Shown here in pieces: positions 11,223-21,031 of a stretch of DNA of 64,000 nucleotides. Under the pieces are notes generated by a model. That model made no database searches and was not told the DNA's origin. It saw nothing but the letters and a program-made list of their open reading frames with translations. This DNA is from Taiwanofungus camphoratus (taxonomy: Eukaryota; Basidiomycota; Agaricomycetes; Polyporales; Taiwanofungaceae). How positions within the stretch are numbered: the stretch's first letter is position 1; each line of letters starts with the position of its first letter. The translations under genes were made by a program, and so were the position numbers. The DNA lies in the NCBI GenBank assembly GCA_003999685.1, contig CP021228.1:806001-870000 (forward strand), in the 5' to 3' direction.

Positions 11223-11411
11223 CCTTCGAAATACTGTAGAAGGCGGACTTGGGTTAGAGAGAGATGCTAGCGCAACCCTTCGATGTGGCTCGAAGGCGGA
11301 CGTAAGACTGAACGCAACTTCTTTGACGGATGTCGAAGACGGACGAGATGCAACCCTTCAGAATACTGTAGAAGGCGGATAGTAGACGCAACTCTTCGAA
11401 CGTAATCGAAG
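11223..11411. repeat. Array of five hairpin repeats upstream of the antisense gene
   Basis: Five units of about 35-50 bp share the core gcaac-CTTCGA-n-TCGAAG-rCGGA. Stems are at 11223-27/11239-43, 11277-83/11290-96, 11321-27/11332-38 (one G-T pair), 11355-59/11371-75 and 11394-99/11406-11. They lie about 240-430 bp 5' of the antisense ATG, a promoter or leader position. Related hairpins occur in the old copy at about 2975-3095. Confidence 0.6.
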
Positions 11412-12149
11412 ACGGAAGGACGCAGTAGGACGCAGTAGGTGACTAAATCGAAGGTGCTCTTCTTGAGCTCTGTAGGATGGGGGAAAACTTCTCTGTTGTT
11501 CCGAGACACCATACATCGCGTTTATACTACTGTACTATAATGTAAGGCGCATCGGGAGTGGCATAGTACGAGTGGCATCCTAACTACTTGCGTACTACGA
11601 ACTATGGAGTGGCCTGTAGAGGGAGTGGCTACTTGTCGTCACTAGAAAGGCTGAAACAAAGGAACATACATGAAATATACTAAGACAAGACCTGGGGCCG
11701 TAGCGTTATCGAGTACATCAAGTGGCGCATCGTAGCAAATCGAGCGATATCGGAGTGGCGAGACCGGTCACATGCGAGGACATTGAGTGGCAACTGCGTG
11801 TGGCGTATTGTGCGTAGAGGGACCGGCACACCGGAACATCGGACCGGAACTGGCGGAGTGGCGGTGGCATGATTCGAGGCTATCAGAGAGTCCCGCGGTG
11901 GCTTTTCGGGCTGTATCGGACACGTCGAGTGGCGTCGAAGCCATGACTAAGGTCCTAGGGTCGAGTGAGGGCGCTCCGCGGGGCCTAGAAGGGCCTGGTG
12001 CCTATCATCGTCAAACATGATGGGGAAAGGAAAGGCAAAAGGGGGGGAAGGAGAAAAAGATAAGAGGCACCCACGATTAGCTTCTATCAGGATATCGCCC
12101 GCTTCACGGATCGGACGCGATAGGCTACAAATTCCCACAGTCGCGCACA
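11412..12149 (+). other. Element 3' untranslated region
   Basis: No convincing gene. Segment 11774-12017 recurs in diverged form at 18200-18450, marking it as a regular part of the element's 3' internal region. The word gagtggc recurs many times between 11553 and 11930 (for example near 11552, 11566, 11600, 11620, 11754 and 11785). A TATA-like tactataatgtaagg lies near 11530. Confidence 0.5.
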
Positions 12150-12186
12150 CTGACTGAGGACAGTCAGGATTTCAATAGGGAGGAGG
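12150..12186 (+). promoter_or_regulatory. Hairpin plus 3' polypurine tract
   Basis: Stem ctgactg / cagtcag with loop agga (12150-12167), then a tract ending aatagggaggagg at 12186, directly against the LTR start TGATGAG at 12187. It is the expected plus-strand primer site of the element. The hairpin is shared with 7592-7628 through compensatory changes. Confidence 0.75.
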
Positions 12187-13952
12187 TGATGAGTCCCGTA
12201 GCCTCCTGGGCCCTGAATCGCGATTTTAGAAGCTTTCTAATCCCCCAACCGACCACTCTAAGACTCTTCTACAGCCTACAACAGGAGGGATAAATCCCTA
12301 TAATATTCCTAATGCCCCCTTTCCTTCCTAAACCCTCCTAACACCCTACAAAGTCTTGCGAAGTCACACGAGGTGCTACGAGGTTTCGAATGCTAGATGC
12401 GAAGTCCCTAACTCCTGCTAAGTCCACTATCGGACACTGCCGGCCCTCCCATACTGTTCCATTGGATCTAGGTCCTATCTACTACGTCACTCATCCCGGG
12501 CTTAGCTAAGAAGTCTTAGCTAAGTCTCTCCTAGCTCTTGTGATTGCAGCTACCTCTGATAGGCTCCGAAACGGTCCGAAGTTCTGGAAGTTGGACTTAG
12601 GAAGCCTTGTGCACCCCCATGGGTCTCGATCCTATGCCATAAGATCATCCTAGGGCGTATCCATATGGCCCTCCACCCAGTTAGGACACCTCCTACCCCG
12701 ATTAGGCCAAGTCCCGCTGCTAAGAACTTTGTGCGCTCTTAGCCCACTAAGATAGGTGATCACGGCGTATGGCTGCTCTCGGATAGTCATCCCGCCCTCG
12801 TGAATGAAGTTGGTCACCTTTCTACCATATGTAGTTCCCCTGTTTCAGTTCCTAATTAGTTCCTATCCTCCTCGTGTTCACTTCGGAGTCCATGCGCTTT
12901 AGTACACATTTCGGACTCATAGGGATCACTTCGCGCAAAAATAGTTCACCTCACGCTCCCCTATTTAGTCAGAGGTAGTTTACTATGTAAGAGAGAGACC
13001 CCTCAGTGCACGCTTCTCTCTTTGGAATACAAGTTCCCCTGTAGCTCCAATCTCAGGAAAGCGTCGCAAGTACAACCTTAGGAATGGTCCTAAGGCCCCT
13101 AAGTCTCCACCCCAGCTCCGTTTCAGTACCTTTGAACTACGTCTACGCTCGTGATATATCTACGAACCACGTCTACGCTTCCCGAACTACGCACTACGAT
13201 CTACGAAGTCGCCGTGACTTCGCGCCCTTCAGCACCTCTTATAGCACCTATCCGGTGGGCCTCCACCTTAGTTATACCCTTAGGCTCACGTTGCGTCATT
13301 CCTACGTCCTACGAATAACCCTACAACTCCCCCATAGCCTTCATTTCAGGCTATAGCACCTCCCTCTACGCCCTCGAACTCTCCGACCCACACCTCGAAG
13401 TCATCAGACACTTCAGAGCTTCCAGCAACCTCGTTCCCCCATTCCTATTCCAAGTATTAGCTGTCCGAACCATCCGACCTCTCCTACAAGTCTCCTATGC
13501 TAGCCAAACCTCGCCCACCTCGCTCTAACAAACCTCTAAGCCTTACGCCCTTTAGCTAACTCTAGCTAAAAGGACTTCGCAGCAGTCTCGTACCCTCTGC
13601 CGCTTAGTAGAAATTATAGTCCATTGGCTTATTGCTCCCTAACTCTATACAGCCTACGAAGTCAGCTCGCGCGATTTAGCTAAAACTTCGAAGGACTTCG
13701 CAGAATCTCGAAGAACTCCGCGTACTTCAGAGGGCCTTGCAAGGCCTTAGGGATCGTATAGCACATAGGAATAAGATCCTGTTGTGCAGGACCCTTGACC
13801 CCTTACTCCCCTATTTACAAAAACAAGACATACAGGTTTCCCGGTATCATACAGGTTGTAGCTCCTACCCGCACATCCTCACAGTTATCACACCACCCCA
13901 CAGCCACGTCACGGAGCACTCCCTAGGTGCCAGGGTCCCCTAGGTCGCATCA
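12187..13952 (+). repeat. LTR of the permuted element (full length, 1766 bp)
   Basis: Begins TGATGAG after the polypurine tract and ends cgcatca four bases before the primer-binding site, so it serves as both 3' and 5' LTR, as in a one-LTR circle. It contains palindromes CTTAGCTAAG at 12501-12510 and 12515-12524 and further TTAGCTAA sites at about 13551-13570 and 13676. Nearly identical over its first 1.3 kb to the minus-strand LTR at 15604-16898. It has about 65 bp (around 13590-13655) that is missing from the other copies. The 90-codon frame at 13084-13356 is not considered a gene. Confidence 0.85.
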
Positions 13953-13956
13953 TTTC

Positions 13957-13973
13957 TGGAGCCCACCGCGGGG
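13957..13973 (+). promoter_or_regulatory. Primer-binding site
   Basis: TGGAGCCCACCGCGGGG starts four bases after the LTR end. It begins with TGG, complementary to a tRNA 3' CCA, as expected for minus-strand priming. I cannot assign the tRNA without a tRNA list for the species. Confidence 0.65.
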
Positions 13974-15606
13974 GGGAGCAGTCAAGATTTCATTGCCTTC
14001 AGATTATCCTACGTCTAACCAGTCCTCTCCGAGAAACAGCGATCAGTTACTATCCGAGTTCTTTCAGGTCGGCTATCGTTACTACACTCAAGCAGGCCTT
14101 CCACGAAGCACCTCTTCGCGAACACCTACAACTATCCCCTCCAATATCATTTCTACACTCGAATCTTCTCAATCGACCCCCGACTTTGAGGCTCTTTTTG
14201 AAGGGTCTCTAGACACGCTTACCACGTCCGAAGACTCACCAATTGAGGACTTCAAACCTCAGTCCACGTCCCCTGAGCTTCCTAACACCTCCGAAGAAAG
14301 CGGTCCTTCTTCAGTGTCTGACCCTATCTTAGTCCATTTACCAGAATCCCCTCAGCTATCCTCTATGCCTCCATCAACTTCGTGTTCCCCTCCAATTCCT
14401 TCTATTACACTTTCCGACGCTTCTACGTCCCAATCCTCTTCAGCTAGCATCAACTCAGCTTCAAACCCATCTCTGACCACACCCACTTTAGCTAATCCCC
14501 TAAATTCTATTTCTGTGTCAACCATGAACGCACCTCCACTCATGCCACCTCGAGGAGATTGTACATCCCCCACCTTCGATCCTGACCAGCCTAGGACCAT
14601 CTGAAGGTATTTTCAGGACTTAGAGTCGCTTTTTGTCCGCTGCCAGATAGCGGATGAGGCAACAAAGAAACACTGGACTACTCGCTACCCTCCTATCGAT
14701 GTTTCGGACCTATGGGAGTCCCTCCCTGAGTGTTCCGATGTCACGAAGACCTACGAAGACTTCAAGAAGGAGATTAGAAGCCTCTACCCAGGCACAAAGG
14801 ACGATAGAATGTGGTCTATGTCTGACTTGGATCAGTTGATAGGAGAACGTGCTAGAATTGGAATCAACAATGCGGCAGACTTAGGAAGCTTCTATTGTGA
14901 GTTTTATGCCATCACAAAGTATCTAATTTCGAAGAATAGGTTGTCTACCATCGAGCAAAGCCGTGCTTTCACGAGGGCCTTCCAGCCTTCACTATGGGCT
15001 CGCGTGTCTACTAGGCTACAGCTAAAGTTCCCTGATCACTTACCCGATGATCCCTACACCTTGGACCAGCTACATAGCGCAGCGAAGTTCGTACTCCTTG
15101 GTACTTCTACGACTCTTACCTCTGCTACGACTGTAACTACTTCGACCACTGCCGTGCCCGTAGGGGGCTCATCGCTAAAGATAGAGGATCTACAGACGTT
15201 CGCAGAGATCCTCACGAAGTCCGTAACCAGTGCGCTAGCCTCTGTTCTTGCGAACCAGCAACCCCCCCGATTGGACAGTTCGCGCAGCGAGCACACCCAT
15301 GTAGAAGGCCAGTACTGTCACTATTGCGGGGACTTGGACTGCTGCACTAGGTGTTGCAAGCACATTGAGCAAGACATCAAGGATGGCAAGTGCAAGTGCA
15401 ACCCAGATGGAAAGATAGTACTGCCAAATGGAAATTTCGTACCCAGAACGATCCCAGGACGTACGATTTGCGATAGGCTTTACGAATATCATTGACGAAA
15501 TGGCACAAATTCCTCCCCACAGCTCCTATTCGAAATCGACAATCGCCTAAGTGTGCCCGCATTCTCACTATCCGCCGAGGATCGTATAGCCACTTTAGAA
15601 CACGAG
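13974..15606 (+). pseudogene. Gypsy gag (N-terminal part, up to the permutation breakpoint)
   Basis: One frame throughout. A Ser/Pro/Thr-rich leader is followed by a likely start at ATG 14524 (MNAPPLMPPRGD), as I recall for the family. The capsid-like core includes RYFQDLESLF and SRAFTRAFQPSLWARV. A knuckle-like CHYCGDLDCCTRCC has Cys where the usual CCHC His would be. Two in-frame TGA codons (14602-14604 and 15493-15495) interrupt it; both fit CGA to TGA. The last residues, from about 15550, form a coiled-coil start that continues at 3940. Confidence 0.75.
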
Positions 15607-16898
15607 GTCGGAGGGTTTGGAGAGCTAATACTTGGGATAGAAATTGGAGAACGAGGTTGCTGGAAGCTCTGAAGTGTCTGATGGCTTTGAGGTGTGGGTC
15701 GGAGAGTTCGAGGACGTAGAGGGAGGTGCTATAGCCTGAAATGAAGGCTATGGGGGAGTTGTAGGGTTATTCGTAGGACGTAGGAATGACGCAACGTGAG
15801 CCTAAGGGTATAACTAAGGTGGAGGCCCACCGGATAGGTGCTATAAGAGGTGCTGAAGGGCGCGAAGTCACGGCGACTTCGTAGATCGTAGTGCGTAGTT
15901 CGGGAAGCGTAGACGTGGTTCGTAGATATATCACGAGCGTAGACGTAGTTCAAAGGTACTGAAACGGAGCTGGGGTGGAGACTTAGGGGCCTTAGGACCA
16001 TTCCTAAGGTTGTACTTGCGACGCTTTCCTGAGATTGGAGCTACAGGGGAACTTGTATTCCAAAGAGAGAAGCGTGCACTGAGGGGTCTCTCTCTTACAT
16101 AGTAAACTACCTCTGACTAAATAGGGGAGCGTGAGGTGAACTATTTTTGCGCGAAGTGATCCCTATGAGTCCGAAATGTGTACTAAAGCGCATGGACTCC
16201 GAAGTGAACACGAGGAGGATAGGAACTAATTAGGAACTGAAACAGGGGAACTACATATGGTAGAAAGGTGACCAACTTCATTCACGAGGGCGGGATGACT
16301 ATCCGAGAGCAGCCATACGCCGTGATCACCTATCTTAGTGGGCTAAGAGCGCACAAAGTTCTTAGCAGCGGGACTTGGCCTAATCGGGGTAGGAGGTGTC
16401 CTAACTGGGTGGAGGGCCATATGGATACGCCCTAGGATGATCTTATGGCATAGGATCGAGACCCATGGGGGTGCACAAGGCTTCCTAAGTCCAACTTCCA
16501 GAACTTCGGACCGTTTCGGAGCCTATCAGAGGTAGCTGCAATCACAAGAGCTAGGAGAGACTTAGCTAAGACTTCTTAGCTAAGCCCGGGATGAGTGACG
16601 TAGTAGATAGGACCTAGATCCAATGGAACAGTATGGGAGGGCCGGCAGTGTCCGATAGTGGACTTAGCAGGAGTTAGGGACTTCGCATCTAGCATTCGAA
16701 ACCTCGTAGCACCTCGTGTGACTTCGCAAGACTTTGTAGGGTGTTAGGAGGGTTTAGGAAGGAAAGGGGGCATTAGGAATATTATAGGGATTTATCCCTC
16801 CTGTTGTAGGCTGTAGAAGAGTCTTAGAGTGGTCGGTTGGGGGATTAGAAAGCTCCTAAAATCGCGATTCAGGGCCCAGGAGGCTACGGGACTCATCA
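15604..16898 (-). repeat. 5' part of the split minus-strand LTR
   Basis: Reverse complement of 12187 to about 13478, nearly identical, ending at TGATGAG (16898). It is joined at 15604-15606 (GAG) to gag of the permuted element. Together with 3535-3939 it restores one LTR. No polypurine tract flanks its 5' end, and the flanks of the restored LTR (gacgc / gcggc) do not form a clean target duplication. Confidence 0.85.
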
Positions 16899-16931
16899 GC
16901 GGCATCCCTTCCACACCTTACTTACCCAGAT

Positions 16932-17329
16932 TGACTGACGGGCCGACCGTCCCCGCTTACGCCATGGTAGTTATGTACTTTTGGGCCGCTGACTCCTCTT
17001 GCCTTATGCGGTCTCTGAGGGGCTGCTAGTATACCTGGGGGTTGGTGGTGGCAGTATAAAGGAGGGTCCCACTGCTGGAGGTTCCCCTAGTCGTATTCTC
17101 TTTGTTCATCCTTTCCTAAAGTGTACTACGCATTAGTACCAATACACGCTAGTCTTTACACATCTTCTCGCACCTCAAGAAGCCCGTAAAGACTATTGCG
17201 ACTACATAGGGCTTGTAGTTGAAGACTACCGAGAATCGTGACTCGTCGTCACCGTCGCTCCTCTTCGACCCTTCGCTGCACACCGCTCCAAGCTTCTGCA
17301 GCATTACCAGGGTGAACCCCCCGGTAACA
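16932..17329 (+). repeat. Probable LTR of another retroelement family
   Basis: A 398-bp TG...CA segment opening with gactgacgggccgaccg and closing with ccccccggtaaca. A TATA box (tataaa at 17055-17060) lies about 100 bp before a T-rich promoter-like stretch. Ends and internal TATA fit a solo LTR, but no clear target duplication is visible. Confidence 0.45.
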
Positions 17330-17341
17330 GAGAGTGTCATG

Positions 17342-18460
17342 AGTGCAGCCTTGGGAACAGTCCTAAGCCCCTAAAGTCTCCACCCTAGCTCTGTTTCAGT
17401 GTCCCTAAACTACATCTACACTTGTGATATATGTCTATGCCCCTCCAACTACGCACTATGATCCATGAAGTCGACGTGACTTCACATTTTTCAGTACACC
17501 TTATATCATTTATCCAGTGGGCCCCCACCTTAGTTATACTCAAAGGCTCACATTGTGTCATTCCTACATCCTACAATATTACTGTGATCCTCCTATAGCC
17601 TCCAATTCAGATTATATCACACCCCTTACGCTCTCGAACTCCTCAACCTACGCCTCAAAGCTAGCAGATACTTTGGAGCATTCAGTAACCTTGTTATCTC
17701 CCTACAAACTCCCAGTATACACTCTATGAACCATCTGACCTCTTCTATAGATCCTCACACCAGTCCAATCTCTTGTACTTTGCTCTACAAACTTCAAAGT
17801 GTTGACCTTCTTAGCTAACTTTAGCTAAAGACTTTGGAGAAGTCTAGCATCGCTTGCCACCTACTTGAACCTCTATTCCATTGACTCATTGCCTCCTAAC
17901 TTCTAGCATCCTACAAAGTCAGATAGTGCATGTTAGCCAAAACTTCAAAGGACTTTGCACACTTTGGAGGACCTCACAAGGTCTTCGAGATCATCTAGCA
18001 CATAAGAGCAAGATCCTGTTGCGCAAGACCCTTGGCCCCTTACTCCCTCACTCACAAAAACAAGACATACATAGGTCTCCCAGTATCATACAGATTGTGG
18101 CTCCCCTTCTCATATCCCCACAGTTCACCCCACTGCTTCTTAGCCACGTTTTGGAGCACTTCCTAGGTCCCAGGGTCCTCTAGGTCATATCATCAGACCT
18201 ATCAATGTGCGAGAACATTGAGTGGCAACTGCATGTGGTGTATTGTGCATAGAGGGAATGGTGCACCGGAACATCAGACCAGAACTGCTGAAGTGGCTGT
18301 GGTGTGATTTGAAGCTATTGGAGAGTGTTATGGTGTCTTTTCAGGCTGTATCAGATGTGTCAAGTGGCGTTGAAGACATGACTAAGGTCCTAGGGTTGAG
18401 TGAGGGCACTCTGCGGGGCCTAGAAGGGCCTGGCACCTATCAATGCCATGATGACTAGTT
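17342..18460 (+). mobile_element. Deletion derivative: 3' half of an LTR joined to the element's 3' internal region
   Basis: 17342-18192 is a strongly diverged copy of about 13055-13952, with many C-to-T and G-to-A changes. Directly after its ...tatca end comes 18193-18460, a copy of about 11766-12017, instead of a primer-binding site and gag. Nearly the whole coding region is thus deleted. Confidence 0.7.
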
Positions 18461-18716
18461 CTGTTGACCACATCAGTCTTTCTCTGAGCCCAACGCAGCA
18501 CATTTCTGGTACAGAGCCTGACAGCATATCCCACGGTGTTCTGCAAAAACCATATGCCCTAGAGGAGTTGAGATCAAGCGAGATATGTCTAAATACTTCC
18601 AGTGCATTTGTTTAAGCCCTCATCCACACAAGGTCTCTCGGAAATTGTCAAGTGATTGAATGCATGCCCAAACAATATTCTTCTCTCTGGTCTCATGACT
18701 TTATAGAATTGAGCGA
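18461..18716. other. Unassigned AT-richer gap between LTR remnants
   Basis: About 256 bp with base composition more like the unique DNA to the right. No open frame, no polypurine tract before the next LTR. Possibly the original host insertion site. Confidence 0.35.
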
Positions 18717-20415
18717 TGATGAGTCCTGTGGCCTCCTGGGCCCTGAATCACGATTTTAGGAGCTCTCTAATCCCCTAACAGACCATACTATGACTCTTCT
18801 ACAGCCTACGACAGGTGGGATAGGTTCCTATAATGTGCCTAACACCTCCTGCGCTTTCTAAACCCTTCTAACACCCTACAAAGTCCTGCGAAGTTGCACG
18901 AGGTGCTACGAGATTTCGAATGCTAGCCACGAAGTCTCTAACTCCTGCTAAGTCCACTATCGGACACTGCCAGCCCTCCCATATTGTTCTATTGGATCTA
19001 GGCCCCAGCTACTACGTCACTCATCCCGGGTTTAGCTAAGAAGTCTTAGCTAAGTCTCTCCTAGCTCTTGTGATTGCAGCCACCTCCGACAGGCTCCGAA
19101 ACGGTCCGAAGTTCCGAAGGCTGGGCTTAGGAAGCCTTGCACACCCCCTGGGTCTCGATCCTATGCCATAAGGTCCTTCTATGGTGCAGCCATATGATCC
19201 CCTACCCATTTAGGGCATCTCCTACCTCGATTAGAACAAGTCCCACTGCTAGAAACTTTGTATGCTCTTAGCCCACTAAGACAGTTGATCACAGTGCATG
19301 GCTGCTCTTGGATAGTCATTCCGCCCTCATGGATGGACTTGGTCACCTTTCTACCATACGTAGTTCCCCTGTTTCAGTTCCTATTTAGTTCATATCCTCC
19401 TTGTGTTCACTTCGAGTCCATGCACCTTAGTATACTTTTCGGACTTGTAAGGATCACTTCGCGCAAGAATAGTTCACCTCATGCTCCCCTATTTAGTCAG
19501 AGGTAGTTTACCATGTACGAGAGAGACCCCTCAGTGCACACTTCTCCCTTTGGAATACAAGTTCCCCTGTAGTTCTGATTTCAGAAAAGTGCCACAAGTA
19601 CCACCTTAGAAACGGTCCTAAGCCCCTAAGTCTCCACCTCAGCTCTGTTTCGGCATCTTTGAACTACGTCTATGCTCATGATATATCTACGAACCATGTC
19701 TATGCTCTTCAGACTACGCACTACAAACCACGAAGTCGCTGTGACTTCGCACCCTTCAGCACCTCTTATAGCACCTATCCGGTGGGCCTCCACCTTAGTT
19801 ATACCCTTAGGCTCACGTTGTGTCATCCCTACGTCCTACGAATAGCCCTACAACTCTCCTATAGCCTTCATTTTAGGCCATAAGTACATCCCCCTACGCC
19901 TTCAAACTCCCTGACCTACACCTCGAAGTCATCTGACACTTCGGAACTTCCAGCAACCTCATTCTCCCATACCTATTCCAAGTATTAGCTCTCTGAACCA
20001 TCCGACCTCTTCTACAGGTCTCCTACGCTAGCCAAATCTCGCCCACCTTGCTTTAACAAGCCTTGAAGCCTTACGCCCTTTAGCTAACTCTAGTTAAAGA
20101 CTTTGCAGCAGTCTCCCTACGAAGTCAGCTCGTGCGCTTTAGCTAAAACTTCAAAGGACTTCGCAGAACTTCAAAGGACTTCGCATACTTCGGAGGGCCT
20201 CACAAGGCCTTAGGGATCGTCTAGCACTTAGGAACAAGATCCTGTTGCACAGGACCCTTGACCCCTTACTCCCTCACTTACAAAAACAAGACATACAGGT
20301 TTCCCGGTATCATACAGGTTGTAGCTCCTCCCCTCACATCCCCACAGTTCACACACTACCTCCTAGCCACGTTGCGGAGCACTCCCTAGGTACCAGGGTC
20401 CCCTAGGTCATATCA
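18717..20415 (+). repeat. Full-length solo LTR of the main family
   Basis: Begins TGATGAGTCC and ends ggtcatatca (1699 bp). Flanked by unique-looking DNA with no PPT or PBS, so it reads as a solo LTR. The flanks agcga and gcggt are similar but not identical, so no intact target duplication is seen. Confidence 0.8.
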
Positions 20416-21031
20416 GCGGTCAAATCTGTGATGCAAGCCTCTGGCCTGTGGCAAAGTGTTCTTCATCATCCATTTTTGTTTACCGAGTATCTAAATGATG
20501 ACATGTCGAAGTTTCAGGGCTCTGCATCAGGAAAAATCAGGGTAACTCCTGATGCTACAGCAACTACAACCAAATCTGTGGCACTATATGGTGCTATAGA
20601 TTGAGGATGTAGCAAATCCAGCTACATAGTTACCTGCATTCTTCCTGATGTGTGACACTGAACGAGAAACCCCTTAATGTTTTCAAAATGAGGTTTGGCC
20701 TTTACATGCAGTTGGATCAGTGATTTTCACTTAACCTCGGTCCTCAACAAGTTCTAGGTGTTCCTGTTGGTCAGTCACAATTGCAGTATGTAAACAAGTC
20801 TTACTCGTAGAAATGTTCGTACTAACCATGACTACATGTACCATAGTCATGGGTGAATGTATTGAAACATACTTGAGATATTTCTCTCAAACGCATAATC
20901 AGAAAGCTAACTGACAGAACTTCGACTGGTTGAGAATATGGGATTAATGACCAATGCCTATTGATGAGCTCATTTTGTAACCATATCACTAGAGCCTATC
21001 ACTGTTATTACAATCGATCCTAAAGAGAAAA
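20416..21031. other. Gene-free stretch
   Basis: AT-rich unique sequence, no coding frame of note. It forms the 3' flank of the SDR-like gene. Confidence 0.4.

Larger units (their letters stand above)
3940..15606 (+). mobile_element. Circularly permuted Ty3/Gypsy retrotransposon with one LTR
   Basis: Order on the plus strand: gag C-terminus and protease (3940-5178), RT and RNase H (5214-7571), integrase (7592-9067), antisense gene (9601-10981, minus), hairpin plus polypurine tract (12150-12186), LTR (12187-13952), primer-binding site (13957-13973), gag (to 15606). The gag frame that ends at 15604-15606 (GAG codon) is continued by ATT at 3940 in the same phase, entering a Leu/Arg-rich probable coiled coil. 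The whole is therefore one element opened inside gag. Its ends fall within a single LTR of the opposite strand, with a shared GAG trinucleotide at the junction. The unit is 11.67 kb; a normal two-LTR form would be about 13.4 kb. Several in-frame TGA codons and frame changes make it non-autonomous as it stands. Confidence 0.8.

Noticed and set aside
11223-11411. CRISPR array
   Set aside because: Repeats are imperfect hairpins without constant length or unique spacers, and the genome is eukaryotic.
13084-13356. A 90-codon frame in the LTR, identical to the minus-strand frame at 15729-16001
   Set aside because: Identity only reflects the near-identity of the two LTR copies. The sequence has no family motif, and the diverged copies break it.
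3940-15606. Simple inversion of an ordinary element as an explanation for the permuted order
   Set aside because: Inverting 3940-15606 back does not restore a normal LTR-gag-pol-LTR order, while a circular permutation restores gag in frame and closes the target LTR.
18717-20415. Target-site duplication around the solo LTR
   Set aside because: The flanks agcga and gcggt share only a GCG core; not a clean 4-6 bp duplication.
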